A stretch of 36,050 bases of DNA. It comes from Selenomonadaceae bacterium (GTDB lineage: Bacteria > Bacillota > Negativicutes > Selenomonadales > Selenomonadaceae). Positions within the stretch are counted from its first letter, which is position 1; every line of letters begins with the position of its first letter. The notes below the pieces were generated by a model. The model was not told where the DNA came from and did not search any database. It saw nothing but the letters and a program-made list of their open reading frames with translations. The DNA lies in NCBI GenBank assembly GCA_017535925.1, contig JAFXTD010000010.1, forward strand, positions 1 through 36,050, read 5' to 3'. Made by a program: the position numbers and the translations under genes. Below are positions 17,667 to 26,502 of the stretch, one piece after another.

Positions 17667-19060
17667 AAACTTTTCTTATCGCCCTAATGCTCTTGCTCAC
17701 GTGTCAAACGGTTTACGCCGTACCGATTCCTCTGCGCGGGGTCGTCGAAGGTTTTTACGGTGCGCCGTGGACTTTCGAGGAGCGCGCCGATATTCTCAAC
17801 TTCTGCCGTCAACACAATCTCAATTACTACATCTACGCGCCGAAGGACGACCCTTATCACCGTGACAAATGGCGCACGCCTTATCCTGCCAATGAACTTG
17901 CCGACTTGAAAGCTCTCGTCGAACGCGCACAAGCTTATAAAGTTCGGTTTATCTTCGCCGTCTCGCCCGGTCTCGATTTAAATTATTCCGGTTCCAAAGG
18001 CGAACAGGATTTTAACACTTTGATTCGCAAACTCGAAAGCCTCTATCAAATCGGCGTCCGTGACTTCGCAATTTTTTTCGACGACCTCAAAGACGCTGAA
18101 GGCAACCATCACGAAAACGGCAAGCTCCAAGCAAAATTCCTCAATCGCGTCCAAAAATATCTTCGCACAAAATATAAGGACGTTGCTCCGCTTATCACAG
18201 TCCCGACCGAATATTTTTACGAGGACATGATTAAAGGCAACAAGCTCAAGCCGTACACCCGTGACCTCGCCGAAAACCTCGACGATAAAATTGTTGTCCT
18301 CTATTCGGGCAAAGGCGTCGTATGTCCCGGCATTTCGGATGACGAACTCGCCAAAGTCAACGAAATTTTTAATCGCGAAGTCGGTATCTGGTGGAATTAC
18401 CCCGTAAACGATTACTCGCTCACGCCCGACGGCAACCGCAATGTCAAGCTCGCGCTCGGTGCCATAGAAAATTTGCCGACCGCTCATGTCACTGCCGTCT
18501 TCTTCAATCCGATGCAACAAGTTCAACTTTCCAAAGTCGCGCTCACTACGGGTGCCATTTACACAAACAATCCCGCCGATTATAATCCCGAACTCGCTTG
18601 GGAAATTGCGCTCGCCGAATTGTTTGGCGAACTCAATATCGATTTTAAAAACTTCGCAATGCACTCGCGGCACATGGAAAATTCTTGGGCGAAGTGCGGG
18701 TCGCCCGACGACCCCGAATTCAATGCGGAAGTCAACAACATCCTCGCCGACTTGAAACATAATCGCAAGCCCGACTTCTCGACACTCGAACGCCGCATTT
18801 CTCAAATCGATAATTCGATAGACCGTCTGCTTTATCGCCTGCCGCAAAAATATCTCGTCGAATGCAAACCGCAACTTCAACAGCTCAAGCGAATCCTTCA
18901 CGCCGATAAAGTTGCAATTCAATCGCTCAAGGCAGGCAAGCTCGACCCGCAACTTAAATCTCTTCGCGAGGAAATCGCCGCTCATGAATCCGAAGCCGTC
19001 CTCTCCGAACTCGTTGCCCGCAGATTTATCGATGAGGTTCTGAAATATTTTTCGCGTTAA
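17663..19060 (+). CDS. Secreted GH84 beta-N-acetylglucosaminidase
   Basis: This is a family 84 glycoside hydrolase that removes beta-linked N-acetylglucosamine by substrate-assisted catalysis. A signal peptide ([19 protein letters not shown]) precedes the catalytic domain, which opens with the typical [20 protein letters not shown]. Next come [15 protein letters not shown] and the catalytic aspartate pair in [10 protein letters not shown], about residue 137. The C-terminal third is helical. 465 aa. Its start overlaps the CofE-like stop (ATGA), so the two are translationally coupled. Likely periplasmic or exported, acting on peptidoglycan-derived or host glycans. The family call is firm; the substrate is inferred. 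Confidence 0.88.
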   Translation: MKTFLIALMLLLTCQTVYAVPIPLRGVVEGFYGAPWTFEERADILNFCRQHNLNYYIYAPKDDPYHRDKWRTPYPANELADLKALVERAQAYKVRFIFAVSPGLDLNYSGSKGEQDFNTLIRKLESLYQIGVRDFAIFFDDLKDAEGNHHENGKLQAKFLNRVQKYLRTKYKDVAPLITVPTEYFYEDMIKGNKLKPYTRDLAENLDDKIVVLYSGKGVVCPGISDDELAKVNEIFNREVGIWWNYPVNDYSLTPDGNRNVKLALGAIENLPTAHVTAVFFNPMQQVQLSKVALTTGAIYTNNPADYNPELAWEIALAELFGELNIDFKNFAMHSRHMENSWAKCGSPDDPEFNAEVNNILADLKHNRKPDFSTLERRISQIDNSIDRLLYRLPQKYLVECKPQLQQLKRILHADKVAIQSLKAGKLDPQLKSLREEIAAHESEAVLSELVARRFIDEVLKYFSR

Positions 19061-19073
19061 ATTATTTTGTTGC

Positions 19074-19109
19074 AAAAAAAAACCGTCGTGAATGACGGTT
19101 CTTTTTTTT
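19074..19109. terminator. Bidirectional intrinsic terminator
   Basis: AACCGTC / GACGGTT form a 7-bp stem around GTGAAT with an A tract before and a T tract after. It serves the GH84 gene on the plus strand and the MutS-like gene on the minus strand. Confidence 0.85.
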
Positions 19110-20886
19110 AATCAATATTTATTCCGACCAAGCGCAAAAGATAACGGGCGTTCGTCGTGTGTGTTCGACCTTCGCGCAACTTGTAATCGAATTTTATTTC
19201 GTCGCCCTCGTAGTGTTCTTCAAAGTGTCCGTTGCTTATCCGTTCGTGTTCCTTTTCCAATTCGCAAAGTTCAAAGTCATGCGTCGTCACCAAAGTTATG
19301 TTCCGCTCCGTCGTCAAACGTCGTATTGCCTCCTTCGCGCCGCTCACTCTGTCGTTTGAATTCGTTCCTTTAAAAATTTCGTCAATGCATATCAGCAATC
19401 GTTCGCCGCGCTCCGTCGCTTCTATCATCGTTTTGATTCGCATGAGTTCCGCGTAGAAAGTCGACAGCCCTTGACTCAAGTCGTCGTTCACTCTTATCGA
19501 GGTTAAAACTTTCAAGCTGCTCACTTGGAAATTTTTGGCACAGACCGGTGCTCCGGCATAAGCCAACATGACCGCGCCCGCCAAAGTTCTTATCCAAGTC
19601 GTCTTGCCGGACATGTTCGCGCCGGTGATTATCGTTGTGCCCGCTGTCAATTCGACATTGTTTCCGACGCCTCGTTCTTCGGCAACCAAAAGACTTTTCA
19701 AACCTTCCGCTTTTATGTGAGGCTCCGGCTCTTCATAAAACGTCGGGAAAGTGTATCGCTCTCGCGTTTGACCTATCGTCGCCAAAGACATGAGCACTTC
19801 CACTTCCGCATGTGCCGCCAGCCAACTGTCAATGTGCCACCGAACTGCCTCGCGCCATTGCATGTATCTTTTCGCCAAATGCAAATCGCCCAGCAACAAT
19901 CCGTTCCACACGATAAAGAAGACGGGATTTCTCCTCGCACGAACCAACTCAACCAAAACCCGCAATCGCCGCAATTCCTCGCTCGCTTGAACCTCGTCTG
20001 TCAAAATGTCTCGCACGGCTATCAATCTTTTGCTGCTGAAATTTGTACTTTCCAAGCGTTCAAAAATTCTTTCGTAAGCCCGCAACTCTTTTGAGATGAC
20101 TTTCAAGCCGCGCACTCGTTCGTTCACGGCAGGTATCGCCATAACGCCCGCCATTACTCCCAAAATAATTACGCTGCCCAAAATTTCCAAGCCCGCTTGA
20201 CCGAACGCATAAAGCAACAAGCTTGCAATCACCAAGACGGGTTGAACATATCGCAGCGCGTAAATTTTTCCTGTCAAAGGTTGTTCCTCTTCCACGCTGG
20301 CAACCAATTCGCTCGTGTCGTGATTGTTCGGCATTAAGCGTCCGTATGCTTCCAAGTCCAATGCCAAGCGCGGTCGTTGCAAAAGTTCCTGCACTCCGCG
20401 TTGACGATTCCTCAATTCGTTGAAGTCTTTCGCCTCCGGTGTAAATGCTTCCGCCAATAAATCTCGTCCGCGTTTTGTTCTTGCCGCGCAGATATATTGA
20501 TAGACCGAGCCGACTCCGAAAATATGTAAGTCTTCGTCTTGAGGTCTGTTGTTTTTCAGATAAATGCTCCCGTCGTTGGAACGCTTGCGCCATGTTCCTT
20601 TTGCGCGTGCCAAATATGAATTCACGACCGCCAAACGACTCTTTAAAAAATTTTTTCGACGCTTCAAGTAGTCGTGATAATTTATCAGCCGTATGAATAT
20701 CATCAACATTATCGCCGAAATTATGTAGCAGTAATGTGTTCCGCTGTCCCAACCGATTGCAAAGCTCGCTGCTCCTCCGAGAAATACAAGCGAACGGGCG
20801 GCGATAATTTTTTTCTCCCGCTTATGCAAAGTCTTTTGTTCAGCCAAGTCAATCTCGCGCTCGTTGTCGTAAAACTCCCGATTCAT
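19108..20886 (-). CDS. Membrane-associated MutS-like ATPase
   Basis: The C-terminal ~190 residues are a MutS-type ABC ATPase: Walker A TGANMSGKTT (about 420), the family's SxxxDDLSQGLSTF region, Walker B LLICIDEIFKGTNS and VTTHDFELCEL. The N-terminal part lacks the mismatch-recognition domain. It has two hydrophobic pairs (about 28-68 and 210-255), so the protein is probably membrane-bound. Homologs of this layout are annotated only as MutS-related. A role in mismatch repair is unlikely. 592 aa; ATG 20886 with AAGGTGG upstream. It is monocistronic. Confidence 0.8.
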   Translation of the reverse strand: MNREFYDNEREIDLAEQKTLHKREKKIIAARSLVFLGGAASFAIGWDSGTHYCYIISAIMLMIFIRLINYHDYLKRRKNFLKSRLAVVNSYLARAKGTWRKRSNDGSIYLKNNRPQDEDLHIFGVGSVYQYICAARTKRGRDLLAEAFTPEAKDFNELRNRQRGVQELLQRPRLALDLEAYGRLMPNNHDTSELVASVEEEQPLTGKIYALRYVQPVLVIASLLLYAFGQAGLEILGSVIILGVMAGVMAIPAVNERVRGLKVISKELRAYERIFERLESTNFSSKRLIAVRDILTDEVQASEELRRLRVLVELVRARRNPVFFIVWNGLLLGDLHLAKRYMQWREAVRWHIDSWLAAHAEVEVLMSLATIGQTRERYTFPTFYEEPEPHIKAEGLKSLLVAEERGVGNNVELTAGTTIITGANMSGKTTWIRTLAGAVMLAYAGAPVCAKNFQVSSLKVLTSIRVNDDLSQGLSTFYAELMRIKTMIEATERGERLLICIDEIFKGTNSNDRVSGAKEAIRRLTTERNITLVTTHDFELCELEKEHERISNGHFEEHYEGDEIKFDYKLREGRTHTTNARYLLRLVGINID

Positions 20887-20929
20887 TACTCTTCCACCTT
20901 TTAAAGATTTGCCCCGCCGTCGGAAACAT

Positions 20930-20950
20930 TATCGGTCATTATAACCGATA
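20930..20950. promoter_or_regulatory. Palindrome overlapping the -10 box of the MutS-like gene
   Basis: TATCGGT and ACCGATA form 7-bp arms around a 7-base centre. The centre includes TATAAT on the minus strand (20938-20943), a plausible -10 about 50 bases before the gene. This position would suit a repressor operator. No regulator is known. Confidence 0.45.
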
Positions 20951-21049
20951 GGCTGAAAGATTAAAAGTTTTTGCTTGCAACCTTGCATTTTGAATTCGTC
21001 AAGAGCCTCGGCTTTCGGCTCGGAAAGTTTCAAGCCTTCCGCAGAAATT

Positions 21050-22213
21050 TCAATCGGCTGTCTCCTTTATGAAATCTTCACCCAAGACGCGTCGGACTTC
21101 TTCAAGCGTCGTCAAGCCTGCACGAATTTTTTCGTGAGCGTCGTCGGTTAAAGTTTTCAAGCCCGCCTCAAGCGCGGCAGTTTTTATTTCGTCGAGGTCG
21201 CGGCTGTTGAGAATCAAGTTGCGCAGATTTTTATCGACGCATAAAATTTCATGTAAGGCGATTCGTCCGCTGAAGCCCGTGCCTCTGCAGTGCTCGCAAC
21301 CTTTCGCTCCGCAGTGAGGACAAATTTTTCTGACAAGCCTTTGAGCCACGACGCCTTTTAAAGTCGCCGCAAGGAGGTAAGGTTCGACGCCCATTTCAAG
21401 CATACGAAAAACCGCGCTGCACGAGTCGTTTGCATGAAGCGTGGTGAAAATCAAGTGACCCGTGAGCGCGGCGCGTATTGCGATTTTGGAAGTCTCTGTG
21501 TCACGAGCCTCCCCGACCATCAAGACGTTGCAATCCATACGCAACATCGCCCGAAGCCCCGCCGCAAATGTCAAGCCGGTTTTCTCATTGACTTGCACTT
21601 GAGAAATTCCTTCGACGTGCTGTTCAATCGGATCTTCCAAAGTCATTATCGAACGCGTCGGTTGATTCAATTCACGCAAGGCGGCGTAAAGCGTCGTCGA
21701 CTTCCCGGAATTCATCGGCCCCGTCAAAATTATCATGCCCGTTGCCGAATTTATCATCTGCCGAAAAATTTTTTCGTTCGCCGAAGTGAAACCCAACTCG
21801 CTTAAATTGTGCAGTGCCGGCGAAGAATCCAAAAGCCTTATCGTCAAACTTTCCGCCCCGAAAGACGGCATGGAGGCCACGCGCATTTCCACGTTGCCGA
21901 ATTGAATTGCTCCGTCGAGCGGCAGGAAAGCGGCTGTCGTGTCCATGCGTGCCAAAATTTTTATTCGTGCCGTCAAAGGTTCCGCCAAGTGCAACGGTAA
22001 AGGTTGATGCAATTCCTGAAGTTGTCCGTTGATTCGATAACGCACGCGCAAAGCTTTTTCAAAAGGTTCAATGTGCAAGTCGGAGGCGCGCATTTTTATC
22101 GCGAAGTCAAAAAGCAAATTCACAAGCTCGACAATCGCCCGCGAAGAACTTCCCGCGAAGTTGTGTCGCTCCATGTGAATCAATTTCCTCAAGCGTTCGT
22201 CGAAGTCGTTCAT
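21050..22213 (-). CDS. GspE/PilB-type secretion/pilus assembly ATPase
   Basis: This hexameric ATPase family powers type II secretion or type IV pilus assembly. Seen in order are ASDLHIEP, Walker A GPMNSGKSTT (about 165; MN replaces the usual TG), an Asp box LEDPIEQ, Walker B LMVGEARDTET, HANDSCSAVFRML and a C4 zinc site CPHCGAKGCEHC. At 387 aa it lacks the N-terminal domain that recruits GspL-type partners. No pilin, GspF or other pilus genes are nearby. It overlaps the aroE stop by 4 bases and is translationally coupled to it, an unusual pairing. Confidence 0.87.
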   Translation of the reverse strand: MNDFDERLRKLIHMERHNFAGSSSRAIVELVNLLFDFAIKMRASDLHIEPFEKALRVRYRINGQLQELHQPLPLHLAEPLTARIKILARMDTTAAFLPLDGAIQFGNVEMRVASMPSFGAESLTIRLLDSSPALHNLSELGFTSANEKIFRQMINSATGMIILTGPMNSGKSTTLYAALRELNQPTRSIMTLEDPIEQHVEGISQVQVNEKTGLTFAAGLRAMLRMDCNVLMVGEARDTETSKIAIRAALTGHLIFTTLHANDSCSAVFRMLEMGVEPYLLAATLKGVVAQRLVRKICPHCGAKGCEHCRGTGFSGRIALHEILCVDKNLRNLILNSRDLDEIKTAALEAGLKTLTDDAHEKIRAGLTTLEEVRRVLGEDFIKETAD

Positions 22214-23067
22214 TTTTTTGAGAGGATTTTTTTCAAAGTCTTTTCCATTATTTTCGTGTCGGGGAATTGTCCCGTGAAGAGCCGATAAGCTTCCTTGCCT
22301 TGAAGTAACAGCATTGATAATCCGTTGAGCGTCGGGTAGCCGAGTTCCTTTGCCGTCTTGAGCAATTTCGTTTCGATCGGGTTGTAGATTATGTCGTAGA
22401 CGAGCGCGCCTTCCGGCAAGAGTTTTAAATCGACGGGCGGCATGTCGTCGACGAGCGGGAACATGCCCAGCGGCGTCGTGTTTATCAATATGTCAGCCGT
22501 TTGAATCATTTCTTTGAAGTCGTCGGAATTCCAATCGAAGCTTTGAACAGAACCGTAAGATAAAAAGTCATTCGCCAAGTTTTGAGCCTTTTGAGGATTG
22601 CGTGCACCGATTGTGATAAGTGAGGCGCGTTTCTTGCACAAGCCCCACAAAATCGCACGAGCCGCTCCGCCCGCGCCCAAGATTGCCGCGTGACAATCTT
22701 CGGGCAAAAAGTTTGCTTCCTTCAACGCCGCCAAAAAACCCGCAACGTCTGTGTTGTAGCCGGTCAACATGCCGCCGTCATTTACGACCGTGTTCACTGC
22801 GCCGATAACCAATGCGTCAGAGTCAATCGCGTCGAGGTATTTTGAAATGGTTGTCTTGTGAGGAATGGTCACGTTCACGCCGCGAAAGTCCAAGCTTTTA
22901 ATTGCTTCGACTGCCATAAAAAGTTTTCCGGCTTGAACTTGCAAGGGTATGTAGTTGTAATTTATAAAGCCTTCCGCCTCGAAGACCGACTTGTACATTT
23001 GCGGCGACAACGAGTGACCGACAGGGTAGCCCATAATCCCGAAATTTTTTATTTCTGTTGAAGTCAT
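22210..23067 (-). CDS. aroE: Shikimate dehydrogenase
   Basis: It reduces 3-dehydroshikimate to shikimate with NADPH in the aromatic amino acid pathway. The substrate-binding SLSP lies near residue 19, the catalytic Lys in NVTIPHK, Asp in YNTD, the nucleotide loop GAGGAARA, and NTTPLGM. ATG 23067 follows AGGAG and gives 285 aa, the usual size; the longer frame to 23124 runs past the promoter and is rejected. It heads an operon with the downstream GspE-type ATPase gene. Confidence 0.95.
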   Translation of the reverse strand: MTSTEIKNFGIMGYPVGHSLSPQMYKSVFEAEGFINYNYIPLQVQAGKLFMAVEAIKSLDFRGVNVTIPHKTTISKYLDAIDSDALVIGAVNTVVNDGGMLTGYNTDVAGFLAALKEANFLPEDCHAAILGAGGAARAILWGLCKKRASLITIGARNPQKAQNLANDFLSYGSVQSFDWNSDDFKEMIQTADILINTTPLGMFPLVDDMPPVDLKLLPEGALVYDIIYNPIETKLLKTAKELGYPTLNGLSMLLLQGKEAYRLFTGQFPDTKIMEKTLKKILSKK

Positions 23068-23095
23068 TTGCAAAACTCCTTTCGTTAGCGGCGTC

Positions 23096-23124
23096 ATTGT
23101 ATCACATGCTGCTTTGAGTGACAA
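23096..23124 (-). promoter_or_regulatory. Strong sigma-70 type promoter of aroE
   Basis: On the minus strand TTGTCA (23124-23119) and TACAAT (23101-23096) are spaced by exactly 17 bases, placing transcription start about 22 bases before the aroE ATG. Confidence 0.75.
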
Positions 23125-23145
23125 TCATGTTTAAGGGAAAGAGAC

Positions 23146-23278
23146 ACCGTCTTTGCAAAGAGTGAGCTTCTCCCATTTTCTTTTGCTGCGCCCAAACAAA
23201 GTGGTCAGTGGTCAGAGTTTTTTTCTAATCACTAACCACTAACCACTAATCACTAAATTGTGCGGCCGGGTTTTCATT
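23146..23278 (+). repeat. Degenerate copy G of the structured repeat with heptads inside
   Basis: The left end (CCGTCTTTGCAAAGAGTG) matches the left ends of copies B and C. The right end (TGTGCGGCCGGGTTTTCA) matches the inner right part of the element at 33632-33846 read on its minus strand. The hairpin core is missing; positions 23201-23257 instead hold heptad repeats AGTGGTC and ACTAACC/ACTAATC as imperfect inverted arms. Confidence 0.6.
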
Positions 23279-23280
23279 AA

Positions 23281-23309
23281 AATAAAAAAGCCTCCCGAAT
23301 TTGAGAGGC
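23281..23309 (-). terminator. Terminator of the nnr gene
   Basis: On the minus strand GCCTCTC pairs with GGGAGGC (one mismatch) and is followed by a T tract, 11 bases past the nnr stop. Confidence 0.7.
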
Positions 23310-23319
23310 GATTGTTTTC

Positions 23320-24876
23320 TCAAGAATTTTGATAGCCGATTGCGCGAAGTTTTTTTATCGCGGCGGGCAAGCTGTTCATTACGTCGGAGGCGATTAATCC
23401 TTCGGCATTTTCTTCTGCCGCCAAGTTACCTGCCGTTCCTTGCAACCAAACACCCGTCAACGGTGCAAAAGGTGTTTGTTTCATGAGACCGGCTATCGCG
23501 CCCGCCAACACGTCTCCGCAACCGCCCGAAGCCATCGCGCTGTTTCCCAGAGGCGAGATAAAAATTTCTCCGTTCGGGTAGCCTATGATTGTCGTTTCGC
23601 ATTTGGCAACGATTATTGCACGATATTCCTGCGCGGCGCGTCGAACTTCCGGAACGAGCGAGGCACGAAGTTTTTCAACGGGAATATCCAACAATGCCGA
23701 AAGTTCACCCAAGTGCGGCGTGAGTATCGGGATTTGTTTGCAAGCTTTAAGGTCGTCGGCGTGAGCATTGAAAGGATAAATTGCGTCGGCGTCAAGTATC
23801 AGCGGCTTGTCGACTTCTTCAACGATTTTTCTTACGAGAGCTTGAGTTTCACGTTCGCGACCAAGTCCGCAACCCATTAAAATCGCGTCGGCTTTTTCCG
23901 CCAAGTCCAAAATTTTTTCCGAAGCTTTATCGCCGCCGATAATTCCCTGCTTGACTTCGGCAAGAGGAGCCGTAACGACTTCGGTCAATTTCATTTCGTA
24001 AATCGGGTTGAGACTTTCGGGCACCGCCAAAGTCACGAGACCCGCGCCGACTTTCATTGCACTCATTGCCGCCAAAGATGCCGCGCCCGTCATGCCTCGC
24101 GAACCTGCCACGATTAAAATTTTCCCGCAAGTTCCTTTATGAGAATCTTTCGGACGAGCGGGCAGGAAAGTTAAAGCAAGTTCGTCGTCGACAAGCGTTT
24201 GATGAATTTCTTCCGTCAAGAGGTCGGCGGGCAAACCGATATTGTCGACGAAAAGTTTTCCGACGTAAGACGCGCCGGGGCAAATGTAATGACCGACCTT
24301 CGGCAAACCGAGCGCAACGGTGCAATCGGCTTGCATGGCAGCCTCGCCGACCGCTCCCGTATCCGAATCGACGCCGGAGGGAATATCGATTGAGACGGTA
24401 ATTTTTTTTACGGCGTTGACAAGACGAATCAAACGCAAGGCTGCGGGGCGAAGTTGTCCGCTGAAACCCGTGCCCAAAATTCCGTCGACGACCGCGTCAC
24501 AAAATCTCAACGTGACTTGCAAGCGTTCCCAAGCTCTGTCGCTGTCAAGTTGTTGAAGTTCGACGCCCATGCCTCGCAAAATTTTCATCTGGACGTTGAG
24601 CGATTGAGTTCGGTGGTCTTTATCGCCGAGCAAAAAAATTTTCACACGAGCACCCGCGTTCGAAAGATACCTCGCCGCCGCCAATGCATCGCCGCCGTTG
24701 TTGCCGCTGCCCGCCAAGATACAAATGCTTTTCTTGCCGACGCCGCCCAAAAAATTTTTGACTGCCTCGAAGACACGATGACCCGCGCTTTCCATCAAGG
24801 ACAATTCGGGCAAGCCGTATTCCTCGATTGCGCTTTTGTCTATCTCGTGCATTTGTTTCGCCAATGCCACTTTCAT
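23320..24876 (-). CDS. nnr: Bifunctional NAD(P)H-hydrate epimerase / ADP-dependent dehydratase
   Basis: This enzyme repairs hydrated NAD(P)H. The N-terminal epimerase domain (about 1-215) shows LMESAGHRV, GSGNNGGDAL, GTGFSG and SIDIPSGVDSDTG. The C-terminal ribokinase-like dehydratase domain (about 225-510) has SHKGTCGKILIVAGS, MGCGLGR, LDADA, TPHLGEL and the catalytic GNSAMASGGCGDVLAG. 518 aa, usual for the fused form. GGAGGA precedes ATG 24876. It is 31 bases downstream of the M48 protease gene and probably co-transcribed. Confidence 0.95.
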   Translation of the reverse strand: MKVALAKQMHEIDKSAIEEYGLPELSLMESAGHRVFEAVKNFLGGVGKKSICILAGSGNNGGDALAAARYLSNAGARVKIFLLGDKDHRTQSLNVQMKILRGMGVELQQLDSDRAWERLQVTLRFCDAVVDGILGTGFSGQLRPAALRLIRLVNAVKKITVSIDIPSGVDSDTGAVGEAAMQADCTVALGLPKVGHYICPGASYVGKLFVDNIGLPADLLTEEIHQTLVDDELALTFLPARPKDSHKGTCGKILIVAGSRGMTGAASLAAMSAMKVGAGLVTLAVPESLNPIYEMKLTEVVTAPLAEVKQGIIGGDKASEKILDLAEKADAILMGCGLGRERETQALVRKIVEEVDKPLILDADAIYPFNAHADDLKACKQIPILTPHLGELSALLDIPVEKLRASLVPEVRRAAQEYRAIIVAKCETTIIGYPNGEIFISPLGNSAMASGGCGDVLAGAIAGLMKQTPFAPLTGVWLQGTAGNLAAEENAEGLIASDVMNSLPAAIKKLRAIGYQNS

Positions 24877-24892
24877 AAACTTTCCTCCGTGT

Positions 24893-24909
24893 TAAGCTAA
24901 CAGCTAACT
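24893..24909. repeat. Short GCTAAC heptad-like remnant
   Basis: TTAAGCTAACAGCTAAC lies between the M48 and nnr genes and resembles the GTTAGCT heptads at 16948 and 32697. It is too short to be sure. Confidence 0.35.
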
Positions 24910-26011
24910 ATTTAATTGAGTTCAATCTTTCGGCTAAGGTGTAAGCGTCCTCGTCGCCGTCAAGAGGCGCGATAATCGGTTGGTTGCCAAGCATGACGAT
25001 TCCGTTTTCAACCGTCGCCTCGTATTTGTTTTGTCCTTTGTGATAAGCCGTTGCCAAATTTCCAAGAATAAAATACGAACGCTCGGCAGCTGACATATCG
25101 GAGGAGGCGGCAACCTTCATGAAAGTTTTGTTGTTCACGGTGATAATTGCGTTCTTGGCAGTGACATGATTCTTGCTGTACTCGTAAAGCTTTTTGACGT
25201 AAGCGTCGCGCCGTTTCTCGCTGTCGGGGTGGTCTGAAGGATTAAAGAACGCCGCCGCACCCGATCGCTTGCCGCCGATTGACATCTCAACAAATTTTTG
25301 CATGACTGCCGCGCAGGCTCCGGGATTGTAATTCGTGTGAACCATGTAATCGAAGCTCAAGAGGTCTGCTTCCGTCTCATGTTTTCTGTCGCCGTGAGCA
25401 ATCGAATGATTGAGCGCAACTTGTGTGACAATCGAACCCAATGCGCCGCCGCCGATAGCCGTGCCCGCAATCGCAGCCGTCACTTGCTTTTGAAGATGTT
25501 TCTTGTTGCTTTTGGCGACGTGATTTTTTTGTCCGTGACCCATCTCGTGTCCGACGATAGCCGCAATTTCATCCTCGTTGGTAATTTTTTTGAACGTGCC
25601 GGCATTAACCATCATGACATGCCCCATTGAGCAGGCGGCGTTGATAGAATTTTGATTCGAGACAAAATAAAGATACGGCTTGCTTTTAATCGTCGGGTCA
25701 ATCACGGCAACGCCTTTTGTCAAGTTCGCCATAATCCTGTCGAGCGCGGCATTGTATTCGGGGTCTTCGTTGACGCCGTATTGTTTGCGGAAGTTGTCGT
25801 AAAGTTCCTGCCTTCCGGCTTCGGTCGTGTCATAATATTTAATCTTCTCATTAATCTGCGCGTTCAACTGCGCGGCTTGAATGCCTATCGCTATGCCGGT
25901 GCCGATAAGACTTGAATTAGCCGCCTCGCCGACAACGGGACTGCCGAACGTCAACGAAAAACTCAACGCCGCCGCCGTCAAGCCCGCCAAAAATTTTTTT
26001 TTAAAATTCAT
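24908..26011 (-). CDS. Exported M48-family metallopeptidase
   Basis: This zinc protease probably acts in the periplasm. A signal peptide (about 1-30, ending GEAA) is followed by the M48 domain with HEMGH (about 155-159) and the third ligand Glu in KHETEADLLSF. A hydrophobic Gly/Ala stretch lies between them. The C-terminal part (about 285-367) is a separate small domain. 367 aa. GGAGGAATG precedes ATG 26011. The domain order resembles BepA/LoiP-like quality-control proteases of the outer membrane, which fits a cell with an outer membrane, but the substrate is unknown. Confidence 0.88.
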   Translation of the reverse strand: MNFKKKFLAGLTAAALSFSLTFGSPVVGEAANSSLIGTGIAIGIQAAQLNAQINEKIKYYDTTEAGRQELYDNFRKQYGVNEDPEYNAALDRIMANLTKGVAVIDPTIKSKPYLYFVSNQNSINAACSMGHVMMVNAGTFKKITNEDEIAAIVGHEMGHGQKNHVAKSNKKHLQKQVTAAIAGTAIGGGALGSIVTQVALNHSIAHGDRKHETEADLLSFDYMVHTNYNPGACAAVMQKFVEMSIGGKRSGAAAFFNPSDHPDSEKRRDAYVKKLYEYSKNHVTAKNAIITVNNKTFMKVAASSDMSAAERSYFILGNLATAYHKGQNKYEATVENGIVMLGNQPIIAPLDGDEDAYTLAERLNSIK

Positions 26012-26055
26012 GACAACATTCCTCCAAAAAAATTTTCAATAAAAACGCGAAATCA

Positions 26056-26240
26056 GGAGCCGTCATGGATGACGGCTCCCCACGCCGCACTGAAACAGGA
26101 TGTTTCTGCGGCGCGCCCCCGCGAGGGGTCTTTTCTTTTTGCTACTTTTTCTTTGGACAAGCAAAGAAAAAGTAGAAGAAAAACATAAAAATCATTAAAC
26201 GTCAAATCGAAGTGAAAAACTTCCGCAGTGACGAGTTGTC
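26056..26240 (-). repeat. Copy D of the structured dispersed repeat
   Basis: Read on the minus strand it has the same 14-bp-arm hairpin as copy B, then the GACCCCTCGC-GGGGG hairpin. A third stem (CGCCGCAGAAACA-tcc-TGTTTC...TGCGGCG) and a final GGAGCCGTCA-tcca-TGACGGCTCC stem follow. The middle ~55 bases of copies B and C are absent. It ends 45 bases before the M48 start and may be in its 5' leader. The rest of the 26012-26502 gap holds only the ompH promoter. Confidence 0.82.
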
Positions 26241-26441
26241 TTTGAGCCCTTTTGCTTAACAAACGAAAGGGCAATTTCGCCCAAATGATAGCAAAAAACT
26301 TTTCCGCGTGCAAAAATTTTTTTCGCGTCTTGAATATCTGAAATTATTCTGGTAAGATAAGCGCAATAAATTTTGAGCAGCGGAGGGGAAATTAATGGCG
26401 AGGGTTTGGGCGCGAGCACCGTCTCATGAAAAAATTTTAAT

Positions 26442-26470
26442 TTGCAAAGGAAGATACCGTCTGCTATAAT
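26442..26470 (+). promoter_or_regulatory. Strong sigma-70 type promoter of the ompH operon
   Basis: TTGCAA (26442-26447) and a perfect TATAAT (26465-26470) are spaced by 17 bases, 33 bases before the first OmpH gene. Confidence 0.8.
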
Positions 26471-26502
26471 CGGCGGCGTCAAAATTTAAGGAGAGTTGCA
26501 TA

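Noticed and set aside
19108-20886. DNA mismatch repair MutS or MutS2
   Set aside because: Only the ATPase domain matches; the mismatch-binding domain is absent and membrane segments are present.
21000-21045. Hairpin (GAGCC...GGCTC) after the GspE-type gene as terminator
   Set aside because: No T tract follows on the minus strand and the pairing is ambiguous.
23201-23257. CRISPR-like array
   Set aside because: The repeated unit is only 7 bases with no spacers and no cas genes; it is a heptad tandem repeat.
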